64,000 nucleotides of DNA, from assembly GCA_030068075.1 (NCBI GenBank), contig CM057839.1:55208960-55272959 (forward strand). The letters run 5' to 3'. The DNA comes from Paguma larvata (Eukaryota; Chordata; Mammalia; Carnivora; Viverridae). Shown in pieces: positions 37,060-47,964 of this stretch (the stretch's first letter is position 1; each line of letters opens with the position of its first letter). Both the position numbers and the translations under genes were made by a program. The notes beneath the pieces are model-generated. The model ran no database searches. It was not told where the DNA came from and was given only the letters and a program-made list of their open reading frames with translations.

Positions 37060-37250
37060 TAAGAGCACACTGTGGCTGGGTCTTAGTCCCAGCTCCAGCA
37101 GGATGAGGTGAGTACTTAACCTCGCTGTGACTCAGTTTCTTCAGCATAAAATGAGGGATAACAACCACGGGATTATCGTGAAGAGTAGGTAAACGAATAT
37201 ATGTGCACAGTGCTTAGTTCCGTGCCTGGCATTGACCTGTGCCCTTATTT
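37060..37250 (+). repeat. MIR fragment
   Basis: 'aggggctaagagcacactgt', 'ttaacctcgctgtgactcag', 'ttcagcataaaatgagg' and 'acagtgcttagttccgtgcc' follow the forward MIR from near its start to its end. Confidence 0.75.
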
Positions 37251-37288
37251 TTACACTCCATTATCTTTAGAAAAGATATTCAATTTTT

Positions 37289-37503
37289 AAAAAATGGTCA
37301 TGTATTTATTTTTTGAGAGAGAGAGAGAGAGAGCACAAAGGCGAGGGAGGGGCAAGGGGAGAGGAAGACACAGAATCCGAAGCAGGCTCCAGGCCCTGAG
37401 CCAGCAGCACAGAGTTTGACATGGGGCTCGAACCCACAGACCTCAAGGTCATGACCTGAGCTAAAGTTGGGTGCTTAACCTACTGAGCCGCCCAGGCGCC
37501 CCG
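37289..37503 (-). mobile_element. Feline SINE
   Basis: Full-length copy with a (GA)n run at 37314-37333. Imperfect target duplication 'agatattcaattttt' / 'agattcagttttctt'. Confidence 0.93.
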
Positions 37504-38097
37504 AGATTCAGTTTTCTTAAAGCATTAAAAACCTAAACTCCTGGAAATTTTGTGACATTATAAAATGATTTTAATATCCAGAAAGCTTGAACATCCGTGC
37601 CTTCACTGTGTGTAAGCATCATTGACACTCTTTGGAAGTGGTGCAGTCGGTGGTATTTGTCGTTTCAGCTCTAAATATTCAGAGCTAAATTCTGTGTTGT
37701 GAGGAAACCCTGACTTGAGGGCAAAATGGTTTTCCTTGGATTATGCTGCTATTGGGCGGTTGAGCCAAGACCAGGTCTTCTGAGTTTTTATGTGATTTCT
37801 AGTCAGCCATCAATATAACAGCGTTCTTAGGTCTGATTTGATTTTATCAGGACAGAGAAATCCTGAGGGGGACAAGGCTGATGAGAAGAATGAGTCCAGG
37901 GTCCTCTCGGGAAAGGAAGGAGAACTGTGTTCCAGTGCCGCACTAAGTATTCAGGCCAAGAGTCTGGGGACCAAGACTGGTTTTGGGCCTCTGGATTGGA
38001 GGGTGGGAAGGAAGGGTGAGGCCTCGGAGGAGGGCTTGCCTTGCAGCTCTCTGCCCTGTGCAAGAGTGCTGCCCACTGATTTAAAAGCTTTCTAGAT

Positions 38098-38320
38098 GGG
38101 GCGCCTAGGTAGCTCAGTCGGTTAAGCGTCTGACTTGGGCTCAGGTCACGATGTCACTGTTCGTGGGTTCAAGCCCCGAGTTGGGCTCTGTGCTGACGGC
38201 TCGCGGCCTGGAGCCTGCTTCAGATTCTGTGTCTCCCTCCCTGCCCCTCCCCTTCTCACGCTCTGTCTCTCTCTCTCTCCCTCTCTCTCTCTCTCAAAAA
38301 TAAACATTAAAAAAGGTTTA
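38098..38320 (+). mobile_element. Feline SINE in a duplicated target
   Basis: Full-length copy. The target 'agctttctaga' occurs before the head (38086-38096) and after the tail (38330-38340), and twice more downstream (38367-38377 and 38401-38411). Confidence 0.94.
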
Positions 38321-38327
38321 AAAAATA

Positions 38328-38412
38328 AGAGCTTTCTAGAAAATATTTAAAAGCCACTGATTTAAAAGCTTTCTAGAAAATAAATAAATGAATAAATACA
38401 AGCTTTCTAGAT
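38328..38412. repeat. Extra copies of the SINE target plus orphan A-rich tail
   Basis: The pre-insertion flank (38072-38096) recurs at 38354-38377, followed by a ~21 nt tail-like stretch (aaataaataaatgaataaat) and another 'agctttctaga'. It looks like a second insertion reduced to its tail. Confidence 0.8.
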
Positions 38413-38650
38413 TGAAATAAATAGATAACCTTTTTCTGCTCTTGGCAAAAACAATTTGTGAATCTTTTCACATTTTGGCAACTGCTCTGAGGATGCTTAG
38501 CAATTAATTCTTCTGTAAGATGTGAGAAAATGTCTATGAGGAGGCAAAGCTTAAGAATGAATATATAGACTTAAGCCTATCTGTTCTTTTCTCACTGTTT
38601 GCCTGGCCTCCGGCATTTATTTTGAACTGTATTCAGGTGTTAATTCTTTT

Positions 38651-38859
38651 TTTTAAAACATTTATTCATTCTTGAGAGACAGACAGAGCATGAGTGGGGG
38701 AGGGGCAGAAAGAGAGGGAGACACAGAATCCAAAGCAGGCTCCAGGCTCCCAGCTGTCAGCACAGAGCCCGACGTGGGGGCTCGAACTCACAGAGGGCAA
38801 GATCATGACCTGAGCTGAAGTGGTCGGCCACTTAACCGACTGAGCCACTTAGGCGCCCC
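38651..38859 (-). mobile_element. Feline SINE
   Basis: Full-length. Target-site duplication 'ggtgttaattcttt' at 38636-38649 and 38860-38873. Confidence 0.96.
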
Positions 38860-38999
38860 GGTGTTAATTCTTTAAAAGCCTTGTGATAGGTTCGGGATCA
38901 TCCTGAAGTTACTGATAATGGAACGGAAAGGGGGACATCGTGTGGATCTGAATATTCCTGTAGAATATTTCTTCATTCAGTCTTCACGACTAGCTTGCA

Positions 39000-39110
39000 A
39001 GGTAGGTAGTGTCCTTGTTGCCGAGAAGGAAATGTGTCAGTTAGGCAAGCTCAGTAGGTTTGTAGATCCAGCAAAGACAGAGCCAGAACCGGAGTCTGAG
39101 CTCTTGTGGA
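39000..39110 (-). repeat. MIR-like fragment
   Basis: 'caaggtaggtagtgtccttg', 'gccgagaaggaaatgtgtca' and 'aaagacagagccagaaccgg' follow the reverse MIR order. Confidence 0.5.
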
Positions 39111-40784
39111 AAGTTCTGGAGTCTCTTGCCAGGCTCTGTTACGGTATCACTGAATTAGCTAGGGCTGGAGGAGCAGACCAGAGGAGGGGATTTTGTCGTG
39201 AGAATCACGCCCAGAGCATTTTGACAGGCGGTGCCTGGGGTGACGCAGATGGAAGAGCAGATCCTTGAGTTGCACTCAGATTCTGGACTAATTAAATCCT
39301 TTCTCCGACTAATCTGGAAGCGGGTGGGGGACCCACGTACAGGTGTGGCGAGTTTTCTTCCTCTCCTGTTCCTAACGGCCAGCTTTCAGCTCCATTTCTG
39401 AGAATTGCGTTTTAAAGAAGAAACAGTTACTAGTTTCAAAAATTATCCAAGGTATCTATTGTTTAGAAATGTAAATACACATTAGGGTTTTTAGTTTGGG
39501 CGTAAAATTTCGTTAGACTTTATATAATATGGGATCTAATTGAACAACCATTTAAACTTCACTAGATTTTAGTCCTCACGATGAGAAATGCATGACGAAC
39601 CATTGGGTGAGTGAGCGAGTAGTTTACTTTCTAGAACCTTCCCTGTGTAATACAAATGTTTGTTTTCTTAAAGTTTTATTAGGTAATAATCATTGATATG
39701 GTTTCTAAAAATGCACATCACTCTGTCATCCAGCTCCTTCGTACACTAATTAATTGCTTTTGCAATCTTATAAATGGGATTGAGCAGCAGCCCATTTTGG
39801 CTTAAAGGACAGCATGGTTTATGGCTAAATAATCAAAATTTTTTGTGTTGATGCAAACTGATCTAAGTGAAAGGAATCTGATTGTTCAATTGAAAGCAAA
39901 TAGATCTCTCTTTGTACAGCTCCCTCGGAGGTGTGGGTGATAATCTCCGCATGCAATTTTAGGCAATTATATGTTTTTTTCCGGCCTTTAGAAACCCTGG
40001 ATAAATGAAACTTAGTTTTAGTTGCGCTATCCATTCCTGTTGTAGTCTTGCAGTAAACTCTAGCTGTGCTTCGTTAGATATTTGCGACTAATGCTTTCTT
40101 GTATCTATGCAGTACTTTAAAGGAGGCTGTAACTTAATACTTGCTAATGTGCCCTGGTGTGTTCTGGTTTATGAAATTCAGTTGGTGACTATAAAGACTT
40201 GGTTTTGCAGCCCTTCCACCCCAAGTCCTAGATATGTTCATGAAGACTTGGTATCTCAATATGAAATTTGCTTGGTGGGGGGTCTGAGGTGCCACGCCCC
40301 TAATGTCTGCCTCTTAGAGAGGGAATGACAGAGATAGGATGCCCAGCTAAGTGCTTGCATCATCAGACAGCCCGGGGCTGTCTAAAATGGTTTCTTAGTT
40401 TCAGCGTGTGCACTGTGCTCCCTGGTGTTTCAGTGTCCCAGGCCCCTTCTCTCCTCCGGTAGCCTGGCAGCCTTGTCTGTCACCTCTGAGTCCCACATGG
40501 TAGATTGCTTGATGAGCCTCATGAGTTTTGGATGAGAGACCTCAGCTTTCAAACGTACCCCTTTGTGATAGGCAGCATTTCCAGTTTTGAAGAGAACATT
40601 TGGTCACTGTACACGTCGTAAGACGTGCTCTGTAGGGTGCACATAAGCGTGTCATGCTAAGTCCGGTCTGGTTTACAGCGCTTGCCCTGGCTTAATGGAT
40701 GACAGCAGCTCCTGGTTCGGGTGCTAACTCCTGTGATAACTCCACTCATACGGGACCATAGACGCCGTGTCTCTCTCTCTCTCT

Positions 40785-40875
40785 TTTAAAGTTTATTCAT
40801 TATTTTTTGAAAGGAAGAGAGAGTGAGTGCAGAGGCAGGACAGAAAGAGAGGGAGAGAGAGGATCCCAAGCAGGC
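40785..40875 (-). mobile_element. Truncated carnivore SINE
   Basis: T-rich tail and GA-rich body up to 'atcccaagcaggc'. The tRNA-like head is missing, and the sequence breaks off into a C-rich stretch. Confidence 0.8.
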
Positions 40876-41726
40876 ACCCGCCCCCCACCCCCTCCCTTCT
40901 CCGCCCCAAGCCAGTTACTGTCAGATCAGGTCTAGCATCAGAAGAGCTTATCCTGGCCATCTCTGTCATCTGCCCATACTGCTGTCCTTTGCCTATACGG
41001 CCTTTGGCTTCTCTTTTTAACTTCCACACCAAGAAACCCTCCCAGGAAGGTATTGGGCATTCGTTGTTAATTTTAGTGAGCAAAATGCAGTACTCACTTA
41101 AAACGTTTGAAATATAGCGTGTGTCGAAAGGAGTCTTCACAAAATGTGGGCATGATTTAAATGATGATAGTAAAACAGACCCAGGACAGAGAGCAGACAG
41201 GAAGCTGGGACTGGGGTGGGAATGTGATTGCCTGGGGAGGTACAAGGTGTGATGGACAGGTCTCTGTCCCGATTATAATGTGGAGTGCCCCAGTGTGTGT
41301 ACTTGTCAGCACTCAGGGAACGCTACCCTTACGAATGGGGGCATTGTTTGTTTATAAATTATACCTTAGTAAAGTAGACCCAGTCTTCAACTTACAAAGT
41401 AGACCATTTGCAGTATGGATTTTAGTTCTTTGCGTGCTGTGTATTTCCTGTTGACAAGCTATTTAAAACACAGAATAATTGGGGCTTTATGGCCGAATCA
41501 GTGCCTTACTCTTAGAAGACTGATATTTCTCTTGTAGTGGACAGATTCTTTGATCTTCATTTTCTTTATTTTGGAACAGCTTGTTAACTGTCTATATAGT
41601 CATAGTATAAAATGTTCTATTTATGAGTGGCATTTTATTTTATTGATGATAAAATGGGTACTGAGTCCAGTTTTCTAGGACCGCTGGGCTGCTGATGTTG
41701 GCTAACAAAGCCCGTGCCCCAAGAGC

Positions 41727-42150
41727 ATTTATTATACACCTATTCGGTGCCAGACTCTGTGCAGACAGGATCCCCTTCTTCTCCGCAGCCTATATGATAG
41801 GTGTCACATTGTTTTAACATTTATTTATTTTTGAGAGACAGAGAGCATGAGTGGGGGAGGGGCAGAGAGAGAGGGAGACACAGAATCCGAAGTAGGCTCC
41901 AGGCTCTGAGCTGTCAGCACAGAGCCTCACACGGGGCCCAAACTCATGAGCAAGATCACGACCTGAGCCGAAGTCGGACGCTCAACTGACTGAGCCACCC
42001 AGGCGCCCTGGTGTCGTGTCCCTTAAATGTCATCAAGTACAGAAACTGAGGCTTGTGGATATTAAGCGGCTTGCCCAGGATCCCCACGTGGAAAGTGGGG
42101 GAGCTGGGGTCTGAATCTCCATTGTCTGACTCTAAAGCATTCTCCTTTCC
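41727..42150 (-). repeat. MIR split by a feline SINE
   Basis: Left part 'gcatttattatacacctatt' and 'tgatag'; right part 'tacagaaactgaggcttgtg', 'ttgcccaggatccccacgtg' and 'ggagctggggtctgaatc'. Together they form one reverse MIR. Confidence 0.75.
41812..42009 (-). mobile_element. Feline SINE in MIR
   Basis: Full-length, with a short tail. The flanking 'ggtgtc' on both sides is the only readable target duplication. Confidence 0.94.
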
Positions 42151-42799
42151 CGGCAAGCACACCGACATTTAGAAAGAACTGCCTTTTCCTGGAGCAAGTG
42201 GAGCACTCTGTCTACCCCCTGGCTGTAGCTGTAGCGCCAGGACCACGTGGTGTATCGATTCCAGACTTCCTAAGTCACAGCCGTGCCGGCACCCGCCTCC
42301 CCCCCCCTTCCCGCTGCCCGCCCAGGGTCAGCTGCCTGCCGGCAGATCCGGCAGATCCGATGGGCCGCGGGATCTGGCGCCGCCCTTCTCATCCCACCGG
42401 GTCTTCCTCACACCCTCCTCACGGGCCCCTGGGGGGTCCAGCTGCCTTTTCCTGTGATGTCCCCATATGTTCTGGGTTAAGTGCCTCTACTCCGCCTTTG
42501 ATCATACCTTTGCTTTCCTCTCTGCATTTGCCAAGTAAAATAAAACAGAAAACAAAACAATAAAAAATAAAACTCCAGGACCCCAGTGCCTGTCAGTCAC
42601 CCCCAAATCCCAGCTGCTGTCTCTTCCGTGATGCCCCCAAGCCCAGCCTCCTACACTCCCCGTTCACCCGCGTGCTCTCTGAGCTTCAGGCTCTAGGTCT
42701 GATCCAGGTGGTTTAAGTGATCAAGCCCCTCCATTATTCTTTAATTTCATGTCTGTGTCTCCCAATTCAGAACGACAAGAATGATAATCGCTTTATTTA

Positions 42800-43050
42800 T
42801 CGGGTCTCGTGTTGCGCTGTGCATGTTAGGTGCCTTTTCTCCAGCAATCTCCAAAACAGTTTTAGGAGGTAAGTATATGTTTTCTCCCTATTTGGCCGAT
42901 TAGGAAATCGAGGCTCAGAGGGGAATGTCCATCGCTTCTCGGCCTTTTGGCTAAGATCAGTGCAGAGAGGAATGTCCAGGTACTAAGTGGAGAAATTGAG
43001 ACTCAAATCCAAATTGACTTGAGTGGTCACATCCTACTCTTGACTGACGC
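42800..43050 (-). repeat. MIR interrupted by a U2 snRNA fragment
   Basis: 'tgtgcatgttaggtgccttt', 'ctccctatttggccgattag' and 'gaaatcgaggctcagaggg' form the left part. 'ggagaaattgagactcaaat' continues after the inserted fragment. A second reverse MIR-like piece lies at about 43190-43320 ('ccaggtcacagagctgataa'). Confidence 0.7.
42931..42962 (+). pseudogene. U2 snRNA 5' fragment
   Basis: The first 29 bases equal the start of U2 snRNA (atcgcttctcggccttttgg, then ctaagatca), and 'gtg' follows with one A missing. Only about 33 of some 188 nt are present, with no Sm site, no branch-recognition region and no promoter elements, so it cannot be functional. It is bracketed by 15 bp duplications 'cagaggggaatgtcc' (42916-42930) and 'cagagaggaatgtcc' (42963-42977), and has no poly-A tail. 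Confidence 0.85.
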
Positions 43051-43551
43051 CAAACTCCTTGAAGGTAGTGGAAAGAAAAGAACGTGACTTTTATCGTTTC
43101 TTTCTTTTCTTTACCGGGGACTGGCAAAGGAGGAAGTCAGCTCATTTCCTCATTGATTTTTACACTAGGGCTAAACGTTAGATATCATGGCCTCTAAAAT
43201 CCGAGGCTCATTTAAATGATTTACACCAGGTCACAGAGCTGATAAGTGGAGACATCAAAATCAAACCAGGTCTTTCTGCCCCTAGCGCTTTGCTTTCTGC
43301 CCCTGGACACGCATTGCTCTGTGCACAAGAAACTCCATCTATATTTCTTTCTTTTAATTTTCTCCAGGGCCTTTTATTTCCTTTTTTATTCTCTCCAGGA
43401 CCCAGCTGGATATTAGTGAAACTTTTCAATTAGTTTTAGGTTGATCGAAAAAAAAAAAAACAAAGGTTCCCTTTATTCTGTTAGAAAAGCCTGAGTGTGT
43501 AAGGCATCTTCCGGTAGGAAGAGTGGAACCCATTAAGGAGGTAGATTTTTA

Positions 43552-43762
43552 TCATTTATTTATTTTTAGTGTTTATTTACTTTCGAGAGACGGAGAGAGA
43601 CAGAGTGTGAGCAGGAGAGGGGCAGAGAGAGGGAGAGAGACACAGAATCCGAAGCAGGCTCCAGACTCTGAGCTGTCAGCACAGAGCCCAATATGGGGCT
43701 CGAACCCACAAGCCATGAGATCATGACCTGAGCTGAAGTCAGACGCTTAACATGCCCGAAGA
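43552..43762 (-). mobile_element. Feline SINE, head lost
   Basis: Body and B-box region present ('ggggctcgaacccacaagcc'), but after 'gacgcttaac' the expected head is replaced by 'atgcccgaagaa'. Flanks 'gtagattttta' and 'gttagattttta' suggest a target duplication. Confidence 0.9.
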
Positions 43763-43787
43763 AGTTAGATTTTTAAAAGAGACAATC

Positions 43788-43945
43788 GGGGGCACCTGGG
43801 TGGCTCAGTTGGTTGAGTGTCTGACTTCAGCTCAGGTCATGATCTCATAGTTCGTGAGTTCAAGTCCCGCGTCAAGCTGTGTGCTGAGCGCTTGGAGCCT
43901 GACCCCTGCTTTGGTTTCTGCATCTCCCTCTGTCTCTGCCCCCCT

Positions 43946-43986
<41 letters not shown>

Positions 43987-43998
43987 TACTTAAAAAAA
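43788..43998 (+). mobile_element. Feline SINE
   Basis: Full-length, with an expanded (CT)n tract at 43947-43981. Target duplication 'aaaagagacaatc' / 'aaaagagagacc', imperfect. Confidence 0.94.
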
Positions 43999-44350
43999 AG
44001 AGAGACCTTCGGTATAAGACAAAGGAGAGGTGGAATTGATTCTCCAATGGCATGGCAACCACGGAATTTTTCGTTTCTCTTAGGAGATGCCCTTTATACC
44101 CTCCTGACTTTTACCGTGGTGGAGCGGAAATGTCTAACATTAAAAGACCAGAGAGGATGGCTTAGGATTTCTGTTCACATTCTTCAGTTGCTGTGTTGTT
44201 AGCCTAGTCCAATCAGCCGCTTCCCCACTTCAGCCGCCTTTCTCAGGTAATCCTGTACCGGTGCTTACCCTGGGCCCTGTCCTTGGTGGATTTGTAGACC
44301 ACTGGAATTCACCCAGGGCTCACTCTTAAGAGTAATTAACTATTATTGAA

Positions 44351-44371
44351 ACACACACACACACACACACA
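44351..44371. repeat. (AC)n microsatellite
   Basis: About ten AC units. Confidence 0.95.
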
Positions 44372-45299
44372 TACAACCAAGCCCAAACAACAAACAGGAA
44401 TTCCTTTAAGTACTAAATAGATGTTACAGTTGTTAGAGTTTTGTTGATCAAAGCATGTATTCTCTCACTGCCCAGTGCACCTCGTGTGTCTCAGCCGTTA
44501 GTGCAACTGACCCGGCGTGATGAGAAGACATGTCTGCATCCAGTCTACATGCTGGGTCTTGGACTATGTCTTCCGCTTTGATTTTTGTCCATCGAGAGTT
44601 GCCGTGGAGTATGCTGCATGCCAAGAGAACAGTCGTCAGGGGTATTCACGGCGATGTGTGTTAGCCTCAGTGCCAGAAAAGACTCAAGTGTAGATTCTCG
44701 TGTGGTGGGCACCACCTCTGTCCTTAATACTCGGCCTTTTCTGCTCTTGGTAGCTGAGCCGTGCTGGCTGTGCTCACTGGGTTTTCTCGAAGTGGGCCAG
44801 TTAGGTCATCTCCCAGGGCTGTGGAGCTCCGTAGAACGGACACGGTGTGAGAGCCTTCCCAGAATGTGATAGCCAAGTGCTCAAATCACTGTGTCTTTGT
44901 CACTGGCTTCCAGCCTTTTTTTTAATGTGAGCATCCAAGGGGTTTGGGATGGTGGTAGTTGTTTAGGTCGTGGGCTTGGAGGCCAGGTATTCAAGTCGGC
45001 CACAGATCACACGGCAGCGTGCACAGTGGCTTGGAACCACGTTCAAGGCGGTTAAGGTTAGGGTTCGTGCATTTCTACCTGTTGGCCTGGTCAACAGGGG
45101 AAGCCCTGTCCAGCACCTATATCAGAGGGCTTTGGAAAGTTGAGTATGTAAGGAGTATAAGGCAGTGCCTGGCAGAAGAGAAACACTTGGTAATTGTCAG
45201 CTACTCTTGTTTGTTTCTTTTTGTTTGCTTCTTTGTTGTCATTCTCTCCCTCCGTCGTCAAATGCCGGCAGAGACTTTGTTTTTCTTTTTCTCTTATAA

Positions 45300-45625
45300 T
45301 AACTACTGCTGGTTCCCAGGACAGTGTCTAGCCCATGGTAGGAGCTTAGTAAATATTGGAGCTCAGTAGATGAATAAAGCGGACACGTGAATGAACGGCA
45401 AGCTCCATGCTGGGTGCTGCGCGGGCAGCTTCGCGGCAGCGCACAGAACGAACACAGCGTCTGACTTTGTGGAACTGCCAGTTTGTCTAGTGGAGAGGAG
45501 CCTGGAGATTATTGTGACCCATGGTGACAAGCGACACGCAGGGAAAGACCCTGGGGAGACGATTTTGGATGGCACGATCAGGGAAGAAGTGGCATTTCCA
45601 GACCATGTCGTATGGTTGGCTGAGA
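45300..45625. repeat. L2-like fragments
   Basis: 'gacagtgtctagcccatggt' and 'aggagcttagtaaatattgg' read as a forward L2 3' end. From about 45390, 'atgctgggtgctgcgcggg', 'agtttgtctagtggagagg' and 'gatcagggaagaagtggcat' read as the reverse L2 3' UTR. The 145-codon open frame across this region is therefore repeat-derived. Confidence 0.5.
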
Positions 45626-46036
45626 AACACCACACCTTCTCCTCTTCGTCTGTTTGGAGACTTAAAATAATTATTTGTAGGTCCCCCTTTCTGCGTTTTA
45701 AAGCATTTCCATTTCAACTATTTCCTCTCTTCAACCTTAGAAGCCGTTATGTGCATGTTCTAAAGTTTTTAAAAGGAAGGCAAACAAACCTCAGCAATGT
45801 GAAAGATTTTAAAAAGTCAACCAAGTAACTTAAAACTGGTTATGATAAATACTCACATGTTTACTTTTGGTTGCTTGGAATTAATTTTTTTTTCCATTCT
45901 GATGTGTGGGATATTTATTGGTTTTTCTTCATCTTTTCCTTGTCTTTTCAGAGAAACGTAGCCAGAAAAATTCTTTTTGGCAGCAGTAACAATAAAGATT
46001 CTGCTTAGGATGAAATTTACATTAAATATTCACATC

Positions 46037-46220
46037 TTTTTTTTAAATGTTTATTTATTTTGAGAGAGAGAAAGGGGGGAGAGAGAGAGAATCCCAAGCA
46101 GGCTCCTCACTGTCAGCAAGGAGCCCAACGCGGGGCTCGATCTCACAAACACCATGAGATCATGACCTGAGCCGAAACCCAAGAGTTGGACGCTTAACTG
46201 ACTGAGCCACCCAGGCGCCC
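46037..46220 (-). mobile_element. Carnivore SINE, variant body
   Basis: Has the 'aatcccaagcaggctcctca' and 'gaaacccaagagttggacgc' variants of an older CAN-SINE subfamily; head intact. Confidence 0.92.
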
Positions 46221-46531
46221 CTACAAGGACATTCTTGAAAGTTAGAATAACAGATTCTTTTGGCCAGTGGATGATGTGATCACTGAAAAGATCACGTCAA
46301 AATACGCCTGACGGACAAGAGACCTCTTCTTTAATTAGGGTCCTGACTCCGATTGACCGTCGGAAGCAGAGAACCGCAAGAAGGCTCTTTGCGGCTTGCC
46401 TCCTTTATCGCCAGCATGATGAAGTGTGTCCTCCACTGCAGATTAGTGACCTCGTAGCTATATAGGTATGGAGTTTAAGCTCGGCTCTGCACTCCAGAGC
46501 TGTAAAGCTGTATGACAGTTTCACACAGTCC

Positions 46532-46562
46532 GGGGAGCGGGGGAGGGGGGGTGGGGGGGGGG
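46532..46562 (+). other. G-quadruplex candidate
   Basis: Four G runs of 4, 5, 7 and 10 separated by short loops, on the coding strand of LRCH1 intron 1. Confidence 0.85.
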
Positions 46563-46875
46563 CGTGCCGCTGTCTACACAAAGCCCTATTACTCAGCCTT
46601 GTGGTTGGGGTGCTAGAGCTCTATACTCTGCACTCAGCTGGTTCTCTCTCTAAGGAGACACGACTCTGTCACCTAGATCTACAAAACTTAAGGTGTGTTT
46701 GGGAGATGGGTACGGAGTGCTCTCTTTTCAAAGCCTTGCAGAAGGCTCCTGTTTTCCAGCTTCTTATATTGACTGAATGTTAGCAAAGCTTCCCGAGCCC
46801 TGTTCAGTGCCTTGAAGACAGTGGGAGATCAAAGTGTGCTCATGGGAACCATTTGTTTGCTTTATCTATCTGTTT

Positions 46876-47057
46876 TATTTTTCTTAATGTTTGTTTATTT
46901 TTGATAGACACAGATGAGTGGGGCAGGGGCAGAGAGAGAGGGAGGCGCGGAATCTGAAGCAGGCTCCAGGCTCTGAGCTGGCTTGAACTCATGAACCGTG
47001 AGATCATGACCTGAGCCGAAGTCAGACGCTTAACTGACTGAGCCACCCAGGCGCCCC
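46876..47057 (-). mobile_element. Feline SINE with internal deletion
   Basis: After 'ggctctgagctg' it jumps to 'gcttgaactcatgaaccg', losing about 30 bp of the middle. Target duplication 'tatctatctgt' on both sides. Confidence 0.93.
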
Positions 47058-47087
47058 TATCTATCTGTGTTAAAGAAGGCTTCATGG

Positions 47088-47199
47088 CCAGCTTGGAGCC
47101 CGATGCGGGGCTTGAACTCATGACTCTGAGATCAAGACCTGAACTGAAAATAAAGAGTCATAGTCAGATGCTTAATCGACTGAGCCACCCATGTGCCGC
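47088..47199 (-). mobile_element. SINE head-half remnant
   Basis: 'ggagcccgatgcggggcttg', 'atcaagacctgaactgaaaa' and 'tgagccacccatgtgcc' give the older subfamily's head half. The tail half is gone. Lies 30 bp from the previous SINE, so the newer copy may have landed in it. Confidence 0.85.
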
Positions 47200-47863
47200 A
47201 AACATGGGAGACGTTTAATTGGGTTTAATGATAGGATCCATTTGAGTTGAATGATACAGCAACTTGCCTGGTTTATGTTCTGTACATCATCTTTTCTTTC
47301 TCTCTATTTAAATTTTTCAAGAAATGCATGTAGGAATCTCTTTTTGGCTGAAATGCAAGCGTGAAGCTGACTACTGAGCCCTTGATCTCATGCCTCTGGT
47401 AAAGTAGTAAGGAAGATCTTTTGGGAAATTCAGAGGGAACGAACATGACGACCAGGAGTGACGGAGGAAAGCCCTGGCAGGGATGATACAAAACAGTACA
47501 TCACCCGAAAGTAACTAATATTTGACTTTGGAATGCAGTTTTATTTTTGGCAGTGGGTTTGCCTCCTGTGTTCTGCCTGGACAAACAGTGGGATTAGTCG
47601 GCATTCCTTAAGCACATGCCGATTATGGCCAGAGAAAGTGGCAGCCCTGAGGTATGCTGGTGACCAGGGGAAAGCCATCTGGCTTAGACATTTGCCACGG
47701 GCCTTGTGTTCATGTAGCATCTCCCTAAGCCAGAGAAACAAGAAACCGAAAGGCCCTTTTAGTGCGGTTCTCCTGCCTGGCCGCGTGTTTGAACCATAGT
47801 GCTCCCTTTATGCGAGCACTAGAGGCTAATGTCCTGTCCTTCTTCCCTTGCCTCCTTGCCTTG

Positions 47864-47964
47864 CCTTCTCCTTTTCCTTTTCTCTTCTTTTCTCTTTTCT
47901 TTTTCTTTTTTTCCTTTTTCTTTTTCCTCTCTTCTCTTCTCTTCTCTTCTCTTCTTCCTTTCCT
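47864..47964. repeat. 101-nt uninterrupted pyrimidine tract
   Basis: Only C and T across the whole stretch, with (CTCTT)n at its right half. Pyrimidine-rich sequence with few purines continues to about 48015. Confidence 0.97.

Larger units (their letters stand above)
29481..37288. other. SINE-free 7.8 kb stretch of intron 1
   Basis: Only old repeats were recognised (MIR near 30660-30790, 35860-35960 and 37060-37250; L2 near 30885-31000), plus T-rich and A-rich runs near 33010-33030, 33930-33945 and 34067-34100, and a degenerate (GATA)n at 33352-33376. No coding exon supported. Confidence 0.5.

Noticed and set aside
42931..42962. Functional U2 snRNA gene
   Set aside because: Only the first ~33 nt are present. 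The Sm site, 3' stem-loops and upstream promoter elements are missing.
45391..45828. 145-codon frame in the intron
   Set aside because: Its first half coincides with an L2-like 3' UTR read on the opposite strand, so it is chance coding potential in a repeat.
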